Shown: positions 1-5,787 of the stretch, in pieces | How the letters are laid out: the number at the start of each line of letters is the position of its first letter | Numbering within the stretch: the first letter of the stretch is position 1 | NCBI GenBank assembly: GCA_013696015.1 | Contig: JACCZI010000089.1 | Location: 1 to 7,461 of the forward strand | Origin: Nocardioidaceae bacterium | GTDB lineage: Bacteria > Actinomycetota > Actinomycetes > Propionibacteriales > Nocardioidaceae | Reading direction: 5' to 3' | DNA length: 7,461 nucleotides | The notes under the pieces: generated by a model | Databases searched by the model: none | The model's input: only the letters and a program-made list of their open reading frames with translations | Told to the model about the DNA's origin: nothing | Translations under genes and position numbers: made by a program

Positions 1-1
1 C

Positions 2-1039
2 GTGGAGTGGACTCCCCCCGGACCGGTGCACGCGATCGTGACGTCCGGCACCCAGACTTATCTCGGTGGTGCCAACGCCGGCGACACCGGGGGTTTCATC
101 GCTGCGGTCAACTCCTCCACCGGTGCACACATTTGGACCAAGAACACCGACGGCGACGTCCGCGCGCTGGTGATGTCCACCGACGGCAGCAAGTTGCTGG
201 CCGGCGGTGCCTTCGTCACCATCGAGGGCGCCACACATCGCCGGCTCGCGTCGCTGGACGCGGCGAGCGGGATGGTGGACCCCGTGACGGGAACGGGTGG
301 GTGGAAGGGCAGCGCCGGCGGCACCGTTCGTGACCTGGTCGTTGACGGAAACAACCTCTACGTCGGCGGCACCTTCGGCTCGATCAACGGCAACGGCCAG
401 CGTGGTCTGGGCAAACTCTTCGTCGACGACGGGCGGCTGGTCGCGGGCTTCAGCGCCTTCACCGACGCGCCGGTCTACGGGCTGGCTAAACACGGGTCGA
501 CGTTGGTCGCTGCAGGCAAGTTCACGACCGTCAACAACCAGGCGCGGGCGTCCCTCGCCTCGGTGGACCTCGTGACCGGAGCGCTCAGCCCCTGGGCGCC
601 GGCGCGCATGTGCACGAACTGCGCCACCTACTGGGACATCACCGTCTCCGGCAACACCGTGTACGTCGCCTCGTCCGGCCCTGGAGGGCAGGTCGGCGCG
701 TACGACCTCGCAACCGGTGCGCCGCGGTGGCGGTATGTACACACCGACGGCGACGTGCAGGCCGTGACCGTCTCTGACGGCCTCCTCTACATCGGTGGCC
801 ACTTCAACCAATACGTCGGCAGCAACACACCCGCGAACGAGCGGCACCAGCTGGCGGCCCTCAATCCGGTTACCGGTGCGCTGGACCCGGGTTTCGCACC
901 CCGGATGCACAACTCCTACCCCGGCGTCTGGGCGCTGGCCGCCACGGCGAGCCGGCTGTACGTCGGGGGTCACTTCGGCGGTGTGGGGAGCCCGACCAGC
1001 AACCGCGAGCCCTACTTCGCGATGTTCGGCGCGATCTGA
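2..1039 (+). CDS. Beta-propeller repeat protein, 5'-truncated (C-terminal part)
   Basis: The visible 345 residues are built almost entirely of seven degenerate repeats of about 42-57 residues. They begin near residues 9 (VHAI), 53 (VRAL), 109 (VRDL), 158 (VYGL), 210 (YWDI), 252 (VQAV) and 309 (VWAL). The repeat reads roughly V-x-x-L-x-x-x-x-x-x-L-Y-V-G-G-x-F, then an L-A-x-L-D-x-x-T-G-A turn and a W-x-P-like end. This is the pattern of PQQ/WD-like or delta-60-type beta-propeller blades found in secreted actinobacterial proteins. Residues 2-8 (EWTPPGP) look like the tail of an earlier blade, so the GTG at position 2 is probably an internal valine and the gene starts upstream. A CxxC pair (C204, C207) sits between blades 4 and 5 and could form a disulfide outside the cell. 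No membrane anchor or sorting signal follows the last blade. Such propellers usually bind protein or carbohydrate; the ligand cannot be told. The gene converges on the flippase, with 19 bases between stops. Confidence 0.8.
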   Translation: MEWTPPGPVHAIVTSGTQTYLGGANAGDTGGFIAAVNSSTGAHIWTKNTDGDVRALVMSTDGSKLLAGGAFVTIEGATHRRLASLDAASGMVDPVTGTGGWKGSAGGTVRDLVVDGNNLYVGGTFGSINGNGQRGLGKLFVDDGRLVAGFSAFTDAPVYGLAKHGSTLVAAGKFTTVNNQARASLASVDLVTGALSPWAPARMCTNCATYWDITVSGNTVYVASSGPGGQVGAYDLATGAPRWRYVHTDGDVQAVTVSDGLLYIGGHFNQYVGSNTPANERHQLAALNPVTGALDPGFAPRMHNSYPGVWALAATASRLYVGGHFGGVGSPTSNREPYFAMFGAI

Positions 1040-1058
1040 CAGGGCTGGATCGACAAAC

Positions 1059-2648
1059 TCAGTGGATCAGCCGGCGCAATAGAGGCACCCGGGTCAGCTC
1101 GGGGAACGTGGTGGAGAGCTGCAGCGACTCTCGGGTCAGCCGCAAGACGATGAGCGAGCCGACCGCAGCGATGACGATGGCGATGACGAAGCTGGGATGG
1201 AAGACGACGTTGACGGCAGCCAACGCCGCGGTCACCGCCACGATGACCAGATACGGACGCAGATAGCGCTCACCTCGACCTCCGGTCGCCGCGTGCAGCG
1301 TTTTGTTGAGGACGATCTGGTTCACGACGTTTTGTCCCACCAACGTCGCTGTGGTCGCGATCGCCGCACCGAGCGCTCCATACTCTGGGATGAGCAGCAG
1401 CATGAGTCCCACGCTCACCGCTGCGACGCCGACGTTTGACCACACCAGGAAGCCCAGTCGCCCGTAGACCTGCAGCACGAAGACGTTGAAGCCGAGCGCG
1501 ATGCTGAAGTAGTAGCCCACGCACATCGCCATCAGCACCCAGCCGGCGCTCGCGTACCTTTCCCCGAAGAGCGTCACGGTCGTCTCCCGCGCGAACACGG
1601 TGGTCATCGCAAAGATCGGATAGGTGGCCACGGCGAGGAACACCGAGGAGTGCCAGTAGGTGCTGCGCAGGCCGCCGTGGTCGCTGCGGGCGAAGAGCCG
1701 CGCCGCCATCGGCAAGAACAGGGTCACGAAGGTCTGGTAGACGGCCTGGTTGAGCCGCGCCGCGGGCAGCACCGCCCGAAAGTCGGCGACCTCGGTAGCG
1801 GCCCAGTAGATCCCGAGCAGCAGCACAGTAAGGGTGTGGGTGGCGAGGAACACCAGCTCGCTGGTCAGCGTCGGGAGGGAGAACGAGAACACCGCCTTGA
1901 ACGGCAGGATGATCCGTCTCGGGTGGAAGTGGTGCATGATGCCGCGTCCCCGCAGCACGCCGACGAGGAGCACGACGTAGATGACTATCCCGATCAAGCT
2001 GGTGATCAGGTAGCCCAGCGCCAACTGAAAGACGCTGCCCCCCAGGATCGCGATCACCAGCACGACGATCAGACGGAGGCCCGGTGTGACGATGTACTTG
2101 CGGAAGAAGATCGCACGAGGTCGGGTGAACGCGGCGAAGAGCGCCACGAAGACCTGGTCCAGAGCCTCCAGCGGCGCCAGGAACATCAAGACGAGCAGAA
2201 CCTGGACGGCATTGGGCGCGTCGAGGGTGGCGTCCACCAACGAGCCCGCGAAAATTCCGACAACTACCAGCACAACGGTGCTGGTGATGGCGATGGTGCC
2301 GACGGCCAGCACCATGCTGCCGAGCATGCGGGGGTAGTCGTTCTCCTCCTCGTACTTGGCCATGAAGCGGCTGAGCAGCCTGCCCTGCCCGAGGCTCAGC
2401 AGGACACGCCCGGCGCCGACCATCGTGAACGCAAAGGCGAAGACGCCAAAGTCTTCCTTGCTGAGCGCACGCACGATGACGACCTGCGTGGCCACCGTGA
2501 AGAGGAGGGACGCCACTCGGCCCAGGAGCAACAACATGGAGCCGCGAACGTGGTCGCGCCCCATCTCGGTAGCGTCGTCCGTCACGGGTCCGCCTGCATA
2601 TTCGCTGACCTCGATGTCGTCACCGCCGCGGTCGCGGCTCGCCGTCAT
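1059..2648 (-). CDS. Polysaccharide flippase, Wzx/PST type (MOP superfamily)
   Basis: This 529-residue protein has a hydrophilic N-terminus of about 35 residues, then roughly 12-14 hydrophobic segments, for example near 38-59, 111-135, 148-172, 207-232, 260-281, 333-352, 370-392, 402-420, 464-482 and 486-503. The opening after the tail (GSMLLLLGRVASLLF, then VIVRALSKEDFGVFAFA) is the characteristic start of PST-family lipid-linked oligosaccharide flippases. These move undecaprenyl-linked repeat units across the cytoplasmic membrane. Length and topology fit a complete member. I chose the ATG at 2648 because GGAGG lies six bases before it. An in-frame TTG at 2690 would add 14 residues, but it lacks a comparable site and would place an inverted repeat at the start codon. 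The gene follows a sulfotransferase on the same strand with a 96-base gap that may hold its own promoter. Substrate specificity cannot be read from sequence; a teichoic-acid or other exporter of the same superfamily is the alternative. Confidence 0.88.
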   Translation of the reverse strand: MTASRDRGGDDIEVSEYAGGPVTDDATEMGRDHVRGSMLLLLGRVASLLFTVATQVVIVRALSKEDFGVFAFAFTMVGAGRVLLSLGQGRLLSRFMAKYEEENDYPRMLGSMVLAVGTIAITSTVVLVVVGIFAGSLVDATLDAPNAVQVLLVLMFLAPLEALDQVFVALFAAFTRPRAIFFRKYIVTPGLRLIVVLVIAILGGSVFQLALGYLITSLIGIVIYVVLLVGVLRGRGIMHHFHPRRIILPFKAVFSFSLPTLTSELVFLATHTLTVLLLGIYWAATEVADFRAVLPAARLNQAVYQTFVTLFLPMAARLFARSDHGGLRSTYWHSSVFLAVATYPIFAMTTVFARETTVTLFGERYASAGWVLMAMCVGYYFSIALGFNVFVLQVYGRLGFLVWSNVGVAAVSVGLMLLLIPEYGALGAAIATTATLVGQNVVNQIVLNKTLHAATGGRGERYLRPYLVIVAVTAALAAVNVVFHPSFVIAIVIAAVGSLIVLRLTRESLQLSTTFPELTRVPLLRRLIH

Positions 2649-2654
2649 CGCCTG

Positions 2655-2659
2655 CCTCC
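2655..2659 (-). promoter_or_regulatory. Ribosome binding site of the flippase gene
   Basis: On the minus strand GGAGG is followed by six bases (CAGGCG) and then ATG at 2648. This strong site decides the start codon against the longer TTG-initiated reading at 2690. Confidence 0.75.
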
Positions 2660-2688
2660 AGCCAACCCGTAGAAAGAGGAGCGCAGGC

Positions 2689-2718
2689 AACTGGTCTGCT
2701 GCGACATCGCGACCAGTT
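2689..2718. repeat. Perfect 8-bp inverted repeat in the flippase leader
   Basis: AACTGGTC (2689-2696) and GACCAGTT (2711-2718) are exact reverse complements separated by 14 bases. Arm centres are 22 bp apart, about two helical turns, which suits a dimeric regulator. As RNA the stem could be extended by GCG/CGC (2701-2703 with 2708-2710), with a 4-base bulge and an ACAT loop. No T-run follows on either strand, so an intrinsic terminator is unlikely. It lies between the sulfotransferase stop and the flippase start. Confidence 0.5.
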
Positions 2719-2720
2719 TA
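2715..2720 (-). promoter_or_regulatory. Possible -10 box for the flippase gene
   Basis: On the minus strand this reads TAAACT, which fits the TAnnnT pattern of actinobacterial housekeeping promoters. It would start a transcript near 2707, about 60 bases before the ATG at 2648. No good -35 hexamer is found 16-19 bases upstream, so the call is weak. The box overlaps the right arm of the inverted repeat at 2689-2718, so a protein bound there would block it. Confidence 0.3.
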
Positions 2721-2744
2721 GCGGGGCGCCGATCCCTCGACGCG

Positions 2745-3722
2745 CTAATCCGTGCGACGTGCCGACGCCGCTTCGCGGTTCCGCGTCGTGTAGCCGTACC
2801 TCATCATCAGCGGCTTGGTCGCCAGTTGGACCAGCAGCTGATCGCGCCGCGGCATCGCCTGCCGCCACTCCTCGTCCGCGCGAATCTTGACCGAGCCGGT
2901 GGTGAAGCGGGTGGGGTTTCCGGACACGATGTGGTTCGGCTGCAGCGCGACGGTGTCCTCATTCTCGAACGGCGTTCTGCCCTGCTCGCCGAGAAAGGCC
3001 ACAATCGACTCGACGCTCGATCGAGGGTGGCGGGAAAAGTCTTCGTAGCGCATGTGATGCCAGTGCGAAGCAGGCACCCGACGACGCAGCAGCTCGGATC
3101 CGATGCTGTTGGTTGTCCAGGCACGCACCGTCGAGGGCAGCCGACGGGTGCCCATCGTGCGCGTCCCTCCCTCCGCGGCGAACGTCTTGCGGCGCCGCCA
3201 GGAGTGGACGACCGCGCGTGGGTCACGTACGACGTGGAGCACGTAGTGGTCGACTCCCTCCAGCATGGCGGAAACCGCGGCGTCCTGTGGGCGCTTGGAG
3301 GTGTCGACGATCACTCGTGCGTTCGTGCCCTCGGCGAACGCTTCGACGGTCCGCCCGGTGACTGTCAGCACCAAGTCGAGCGCAGGCCATTGCGTCTGAG
3401 TGTCGCTCGATGCGCGAAGGAGTCTCGGCAGGCTGCGCAGGTGGGCCACGTCATGCTGCGCCGCCACGATCTCGGGTACCGTCCACCGCTCGCTGCTGGC
3501 CATGACGCGTGCGATCACGCTGGACCACACCGGGCACCGCTCGGGAGGCTTGCCGCAGCCACAGGGCCGTTGCTGCAACACCCCGCGCTCCCACAGCCAC
3601 CGCAGCTCCCCGGCGCTGGCGAACCCCTCGACCTCTCCGAGGATGCTCGCCAGCACGGTCGTGCCACTGCGGCCGGCCCCGACCACCGACAGGACCTTGA
3701 GAGGCGTGTCGGCGCTCGTCAC
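2745..3722 (-). CDS. PAPS-dependent sulfotransferase with Cys-rich N-terminal insert
   Basis: The 325-residue protein has both PAPS-binding signatures of the sulfotransferase superfamily. The 5'-phosphosulfate loop is VVGAGRSGTTVLASIL (residues 13-28). The 3'-phosphate motif is VLHVVRDPRAVVHSW (161-175), with R166 and S174 as expected contacts. Further family landmarks are VIVDTSKRP (137-145), MRYEDF (224-229) and HIVSGNPTRF (264-273). It should transfer sulfate from PAPS to a hydroxyl or amine of a sugar, lipid or small molecule; the acceptor is unknown. Residues 54-63 carry a C-x-C-x6-C arrangement (C54, C56, C63) before PVW, in the position where many sulfotransferases begin substrate recognition. 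There is no signal peptide, so it is probably cytoplasmic. The GTG start at 3722 is supported by GGAG seven bases upstream and by the P-loop lying close to the N-terminus. It is divergent from the gene at 3807 and lies upstream of the flippase on the same strand, so co-transcription is possible. Confidence 0.85.
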   Translation of the reverse strand: MTSADTPLKVLSVVGAGRSGTTVLASILGEVEGFASAGELRWLWERGVLQQRPCGCGKPPERCPVWSSVIARVMASSERWTVPEIVAAQHDVAHLRSLPRLLRASSDTQTQWPALDLVLTVTGRTVEAFAEGTNARVIVDTSKRPQDAAVSAMLEGVDHYVLHVVRDPRAVVHSWRRRKTFAAEGGTRTMGTRRLPSTVRAWTTNSIGSELLRRRVPASHWHHMRYEDFSRHPRSSVESIVAFLGEQGRTPFENEDTVALQPNHIVSGNPTRFTTGSVKIRADEEWRQAMPRRDQLLVQLATKPLMMRYGYTTRNREAASARRTD

Positions 3723-3806
3723 GCGTCGACTCCGGTATCCCCGCGACGAGGTGCGAGCTCCCTGTGTCGGCTACGCTGCGTCAACCCTTCACCTACCATT
3801 GACCGC
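3723..3806. promoter_or_regulatory. Divergent intergenic region with possible leaderless promoter
   Basis: These 84 bases separate a leftward sulfotransferase gene from a rightward gene, so promoters for both directions should lie here. Rightward, TACCAT (3794-3799) fits the TAnnnT -10 pattern and ends seven bases before the ATG at 3807. That spacing would start the transcript at or next to the A of ATG, so the mRNA would be leaderless; no Shine-Dalgarno sequence precedes this ATG. No clear -35 is visible. Leftward, GGAG (3730-3733) is the ribosome site of the sulfotransferase, and TTGACG (3784-3779, minus strand) resembles a -35 box without a convincing -10. Imperfect arms GTCAA (3780-3784) and TTGAC (3799-3803) flank the -10 but are too short to call. 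Confidence 0.4.
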
Positions 3807-4916
3807 ATGGTTGAGGTGCAGGAGCGACGCGACAGGCCACCTGTCCGCCATGCCTCGCAGCGCCGACCCACCATCGGAGGATCCTCTCGAACAGTTTTGG
3901 TCGCCGTCGGCGCGGTTTGTCTCGGGATCGCCGCGCTCATTGCTGTGCCGATGCTCAGATCGGATCCCTTGGATTCGCCGACGGTACCGACGGTACCGGA
4001 GCCGGTCCCCAACCCACTCCGTGCCTTCTCCGCGGACTCATGGTGGAACACCCCGCTCCCGGCCACGGCGCCGCAGAATCCTGCCGGGGATCTCATCCTG
4101 AACCACTTGAGCACGGCGCCGGGAAGCGCTGACGGCTGCCTGCGACTCGCGGGAGCGGGAACAAGCGTGTGGGGCCAACCCGTCTACTGGGCGAAGCCCT
4201 CGGACACCGGGTATGACATCCAGGGGGTCGACCACTCACCGTCCCCGGAGCTGGATCGGCTGCGCATCCCGGCCGGTGCGCAGCCCCCGGACAACAGCGA
4301 CGGCAGCGTGACCATCTTCGACGTCTCGAGGGGCTACGTCACGTTGCTGACCGACGCGTGGTACGACGAGGCCGACGACATGTGGTCGGCGTCCGGCGCC
4401 ACCGTGACCTATCTGGACTCCAACGGGCTTCACGCCGACACCGGCTTGTCAGATGACCAGGACAACACCGGTACGCACCGAGGCAACAACGGGGCGACGT
4501 CCGTGGTGCGCTGGGACATGGTGCAGGCGGGGGCCGTCCGGCACGTACTCAAGGTGGCCGCCGGCCCGGAGCTCTCCGACCGCGGGGTCTTCCCGATGGT
4601 CGGCTCCGACGGCGACTACCCAGGTGACGACCCCGCGGTGCCGCCTCAGGGGGTGCGGCTGCGCATCAGTCCGTCCGTCGACCTCGAGACGCTCAACCTG
4701 CACCCTGAGGCGCTTATCATCGCCCGTGCGCTGCAGCGGTACGGCTTCTACTTCGGGGACTCGGGCGGTGTGACGGCGCTCAAGCTCGAGGACACCGTGT
4801 CAGAGGGCCGAGGACAGCTGTGGAGCGTCACAGCGTCAGGTCTGTGCGGCCTGCCGTTCACGCCGGAATACTGGGACGTTATCGCTGAGGGCTACGATCC
4901 GAGCCGTGGTCGCTGA
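3807..4916 (+). CDS. Membrane-anchored extracellular protein of unknown function
   Basis: I do not recognise a named domain. The 369-residue product has a basic N-terminal tail (1-28) and one hydrophobic segment (29-50). A Pro-rich linker (about 53-70) follows, encoded partly by a tandem 9-base repeat giving PTVPTVP. The rest is an acidic, Trp/Tyr/Asp/Gly-rich domain (71-369), so a short cytoplasmic tail and an outside domain are expected. Notable stretches are FSADSWWNTPLP (74-85), THRGNNGATSVVRWDMVQAG (223-242), RHVLKV (245-250), a hydrophobic helix-like segment ALIIARALQRYGFYFGDSGG (302-321) and a Trp/Tyr-rich end (WDVIAEGYDP, 356-365). C111 and C347 are the only cysteines outside the membrane segment and may pair. 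C38 lies inside the hydrophobic segment but has no lipobox. The architecture resembles secreted carbohydrate-active proteins, but no catalytic triad is claimed. The frame stays open upstream to 2826; I chose ATG 3807 because the upstream part is antisense to the sulfotransferase and the ATG gives a sensible anchor. The gene overlaps the next by 11 bases. Confidence 0.75.
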   Translation: MVEVQERRDRPPVRHASQRRPTIGGSSRTVLVAVGAVCLGIAALIAVPMLRSDPLDSPTVPTVPEPVPNPLRAFSADSWWNTPLPATAPQNPAGDLILNHLSTAPGSADGCLRLAGAGTSVWGQPVYWAKPSDTGYDIQGVDHSPSPELDRLRIPAGAQPPDNSDGSVTIFDVSRGYVTLLTDAWYDEADDMWSASGATVTYLDSNGLHADTGLSDDQDNTGTHRGNNGATSVVRWDMVQAGAVRHVLKVAAGPELSDRGVFPMVGSDGDYPGDDPAVPPQGVRLRISPSVDLETLNLHPEALIIARALQRYGFYFGDSGGVTALKLEDTVSEGRGQLWSVTASGLCGLPFTPEYWDVIAEGYDPSRGR

Positions 4917-5787
4917 GCCCCCGGGCCGAGCGCCCACCTTCTTGTACATCGGCACCAGCAAGGCCGGCTCGACATGGCTCTTCAACGCTCTCTCGATCCA
5001 CCCGGACGTCTACCTGGCAGCCAGCAAAGGGCTGTACTACTTCGACTCGCATTTCGAGAACGGCGCCGCGTGGTATCTGCGCCAGTTTGCTGACGCGCGT
5101 GAGCAGCGCGCCATAGGAGAGATCTCGCACTCATATCTGTCGTCCCCGCAGACACCGAGCCGTATTGCGGCGGTCAACCGTGCGATGCGCCTGCTGGTAT
5201 GCCTGCGTGAACCGGTCGACCGCGCCTTCTCCGACTACCTCGACCTGGTCAAGAACGGACAGCACCAGGGGACCTTCGAGTTCGCACTCGAACGCTTTCC
5301 CCGACTTGTCGAGCGAGGCCGCTACGCCACACACCTCGACCGATACCTCGAGGAGTTCCCTCGAGAGCAACTGCACGTCGGCCTCTTCGACGACCTCCTG
5401 GACGACGCGCAGACGTACGCTGACGACGTCTTCCGCTTCCTCGGCGTCCCGCAGCTCGAGCTGCCGACCGACGCCTTGCAGCGACGGATGCCGGCAGGGG
5501 TCGCCCGGAGTCCGGCCGCGGCTGCCGCTGCCAAGAAGGCGTCGCAGCTGGTGCGCCGGCTGGGTCTGCGGCGCCTCCGTTCGCGGGTCAAGCGCTCGAC
5601 CCTGGTGCGACAGAGCCTGTATCGCAGCTACCAGACCGATCGACCCACGGTGGACCCAGCACTGGCTACCGAGCTCCGGCGCACGTTCTCATCGGAGGTC
5701 CACCGGCTCGACAAGATTCTCGGGACCCCGGTATCGCAGCGGTGGGGGTACGGGTCGGTCGACGCTGACCGCGACGGAACTCACTAG
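4906..5787 (+). CDS. Sulfotransferase, heparan-sulfate-sulfotransferase-like (Sulfotransfer_1 type)
   Basis: This 293-residue protein belongs to a different sulfotransferase subfamily from the one at 2745-3722. The PAPS 5'-phosphosulfate loop is FLYIGTSKAGSTWLFNAL (12-29), with K19 as the usual catalytic lysine. The 3'-phosphate motif is RLLVCLREPVDRAFSDYL (95-112), with R101 and S109. Between them are SKGLYYFD (40-47) and GEISHSYL (71-78), and after them RGRYATHLDRYLEEFP (137-152) and HVGLFDDL (157-164). These match the order seen in bacterial relatives of NDST/3-OST enzymes, which sulfate polysaccharides or glycolipids. In the KE-x-x-FF-like motif the acid after the lysine is Gly here (K41-G42). 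The Ala- and Arg-rich stretch at 203-230 is probably a surface helix. No signal peptide is seen. The GTG start at 4906 overlaps the preceding gene by 11 bases, which suggests translational coupling; GAGGG lies about 14 bases upstream, rather far for a strong site. A start further in would cut into the P-loop strand. Confidence 0.87.
   Translation: MVAEPPGRAPTFLYIGTSKAGSTWLFNALSIHPDVYLAASKGLYYFDSHFENGAAWYLRQFADAREQRAIGEISHSYLSSPQTPSRIAAVNRAMRLLVCLREPVDRAFSDYLDLVKNGQHQGTFEFALERFPRLVERGRYATHLDRYLEEFPREQLHVGLFDDLLDDAQTYADDVFRFLGVPQLELPTDALQRRMPAGVARSPAAAAAAKKASQLVRRLGLRRLRSRVKRSTLVRQSLYRSYQTDRPTVDPALATELRRTFSSEVHRLDKILGTPVSQRWGYGSVDADRDGTH

Noticed and set aside
1040..1058. Bidirectional terminator between the convergent stops at 1039 and 1059
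   Set aside because: The 19 bases contain no stem with a T-run on either strand.
1650..2672. 340-codon plus-strand frame opposite the flippase
   Set aside because: Its translation is a low-complexity mix of Glu, Asp, His, Gln and Arg, the expected antisense image of a hydrophobic membrane protein.
2826..3806. Upstream extension of the anchored-protein frame, open without stop as far back as 2826
   Set aside because: It is antisense to the sulfotransferase with clear PAPS motifs, its translation is Arg/His/Pro-rich without domain character, and ATG 3807 gives a coherent membrane anchor. Open antisense frames are common in high-GC DNA.
3916..3926. Possible lipobox at C38 of the anchored protein
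   Set aside because: The residues before the cysteine (GAV) do not fit the usual L-A/S-G/A pattern, and the cysteine sits mid-segment, so a plain membrane anchor is more likely.
3977..3999. Tandem 9-base repeat (GACGGTACC twice)
   Set aside because: It simply encodes the PTVPTVP linker in frame and is too short to call a separate repeat feature.
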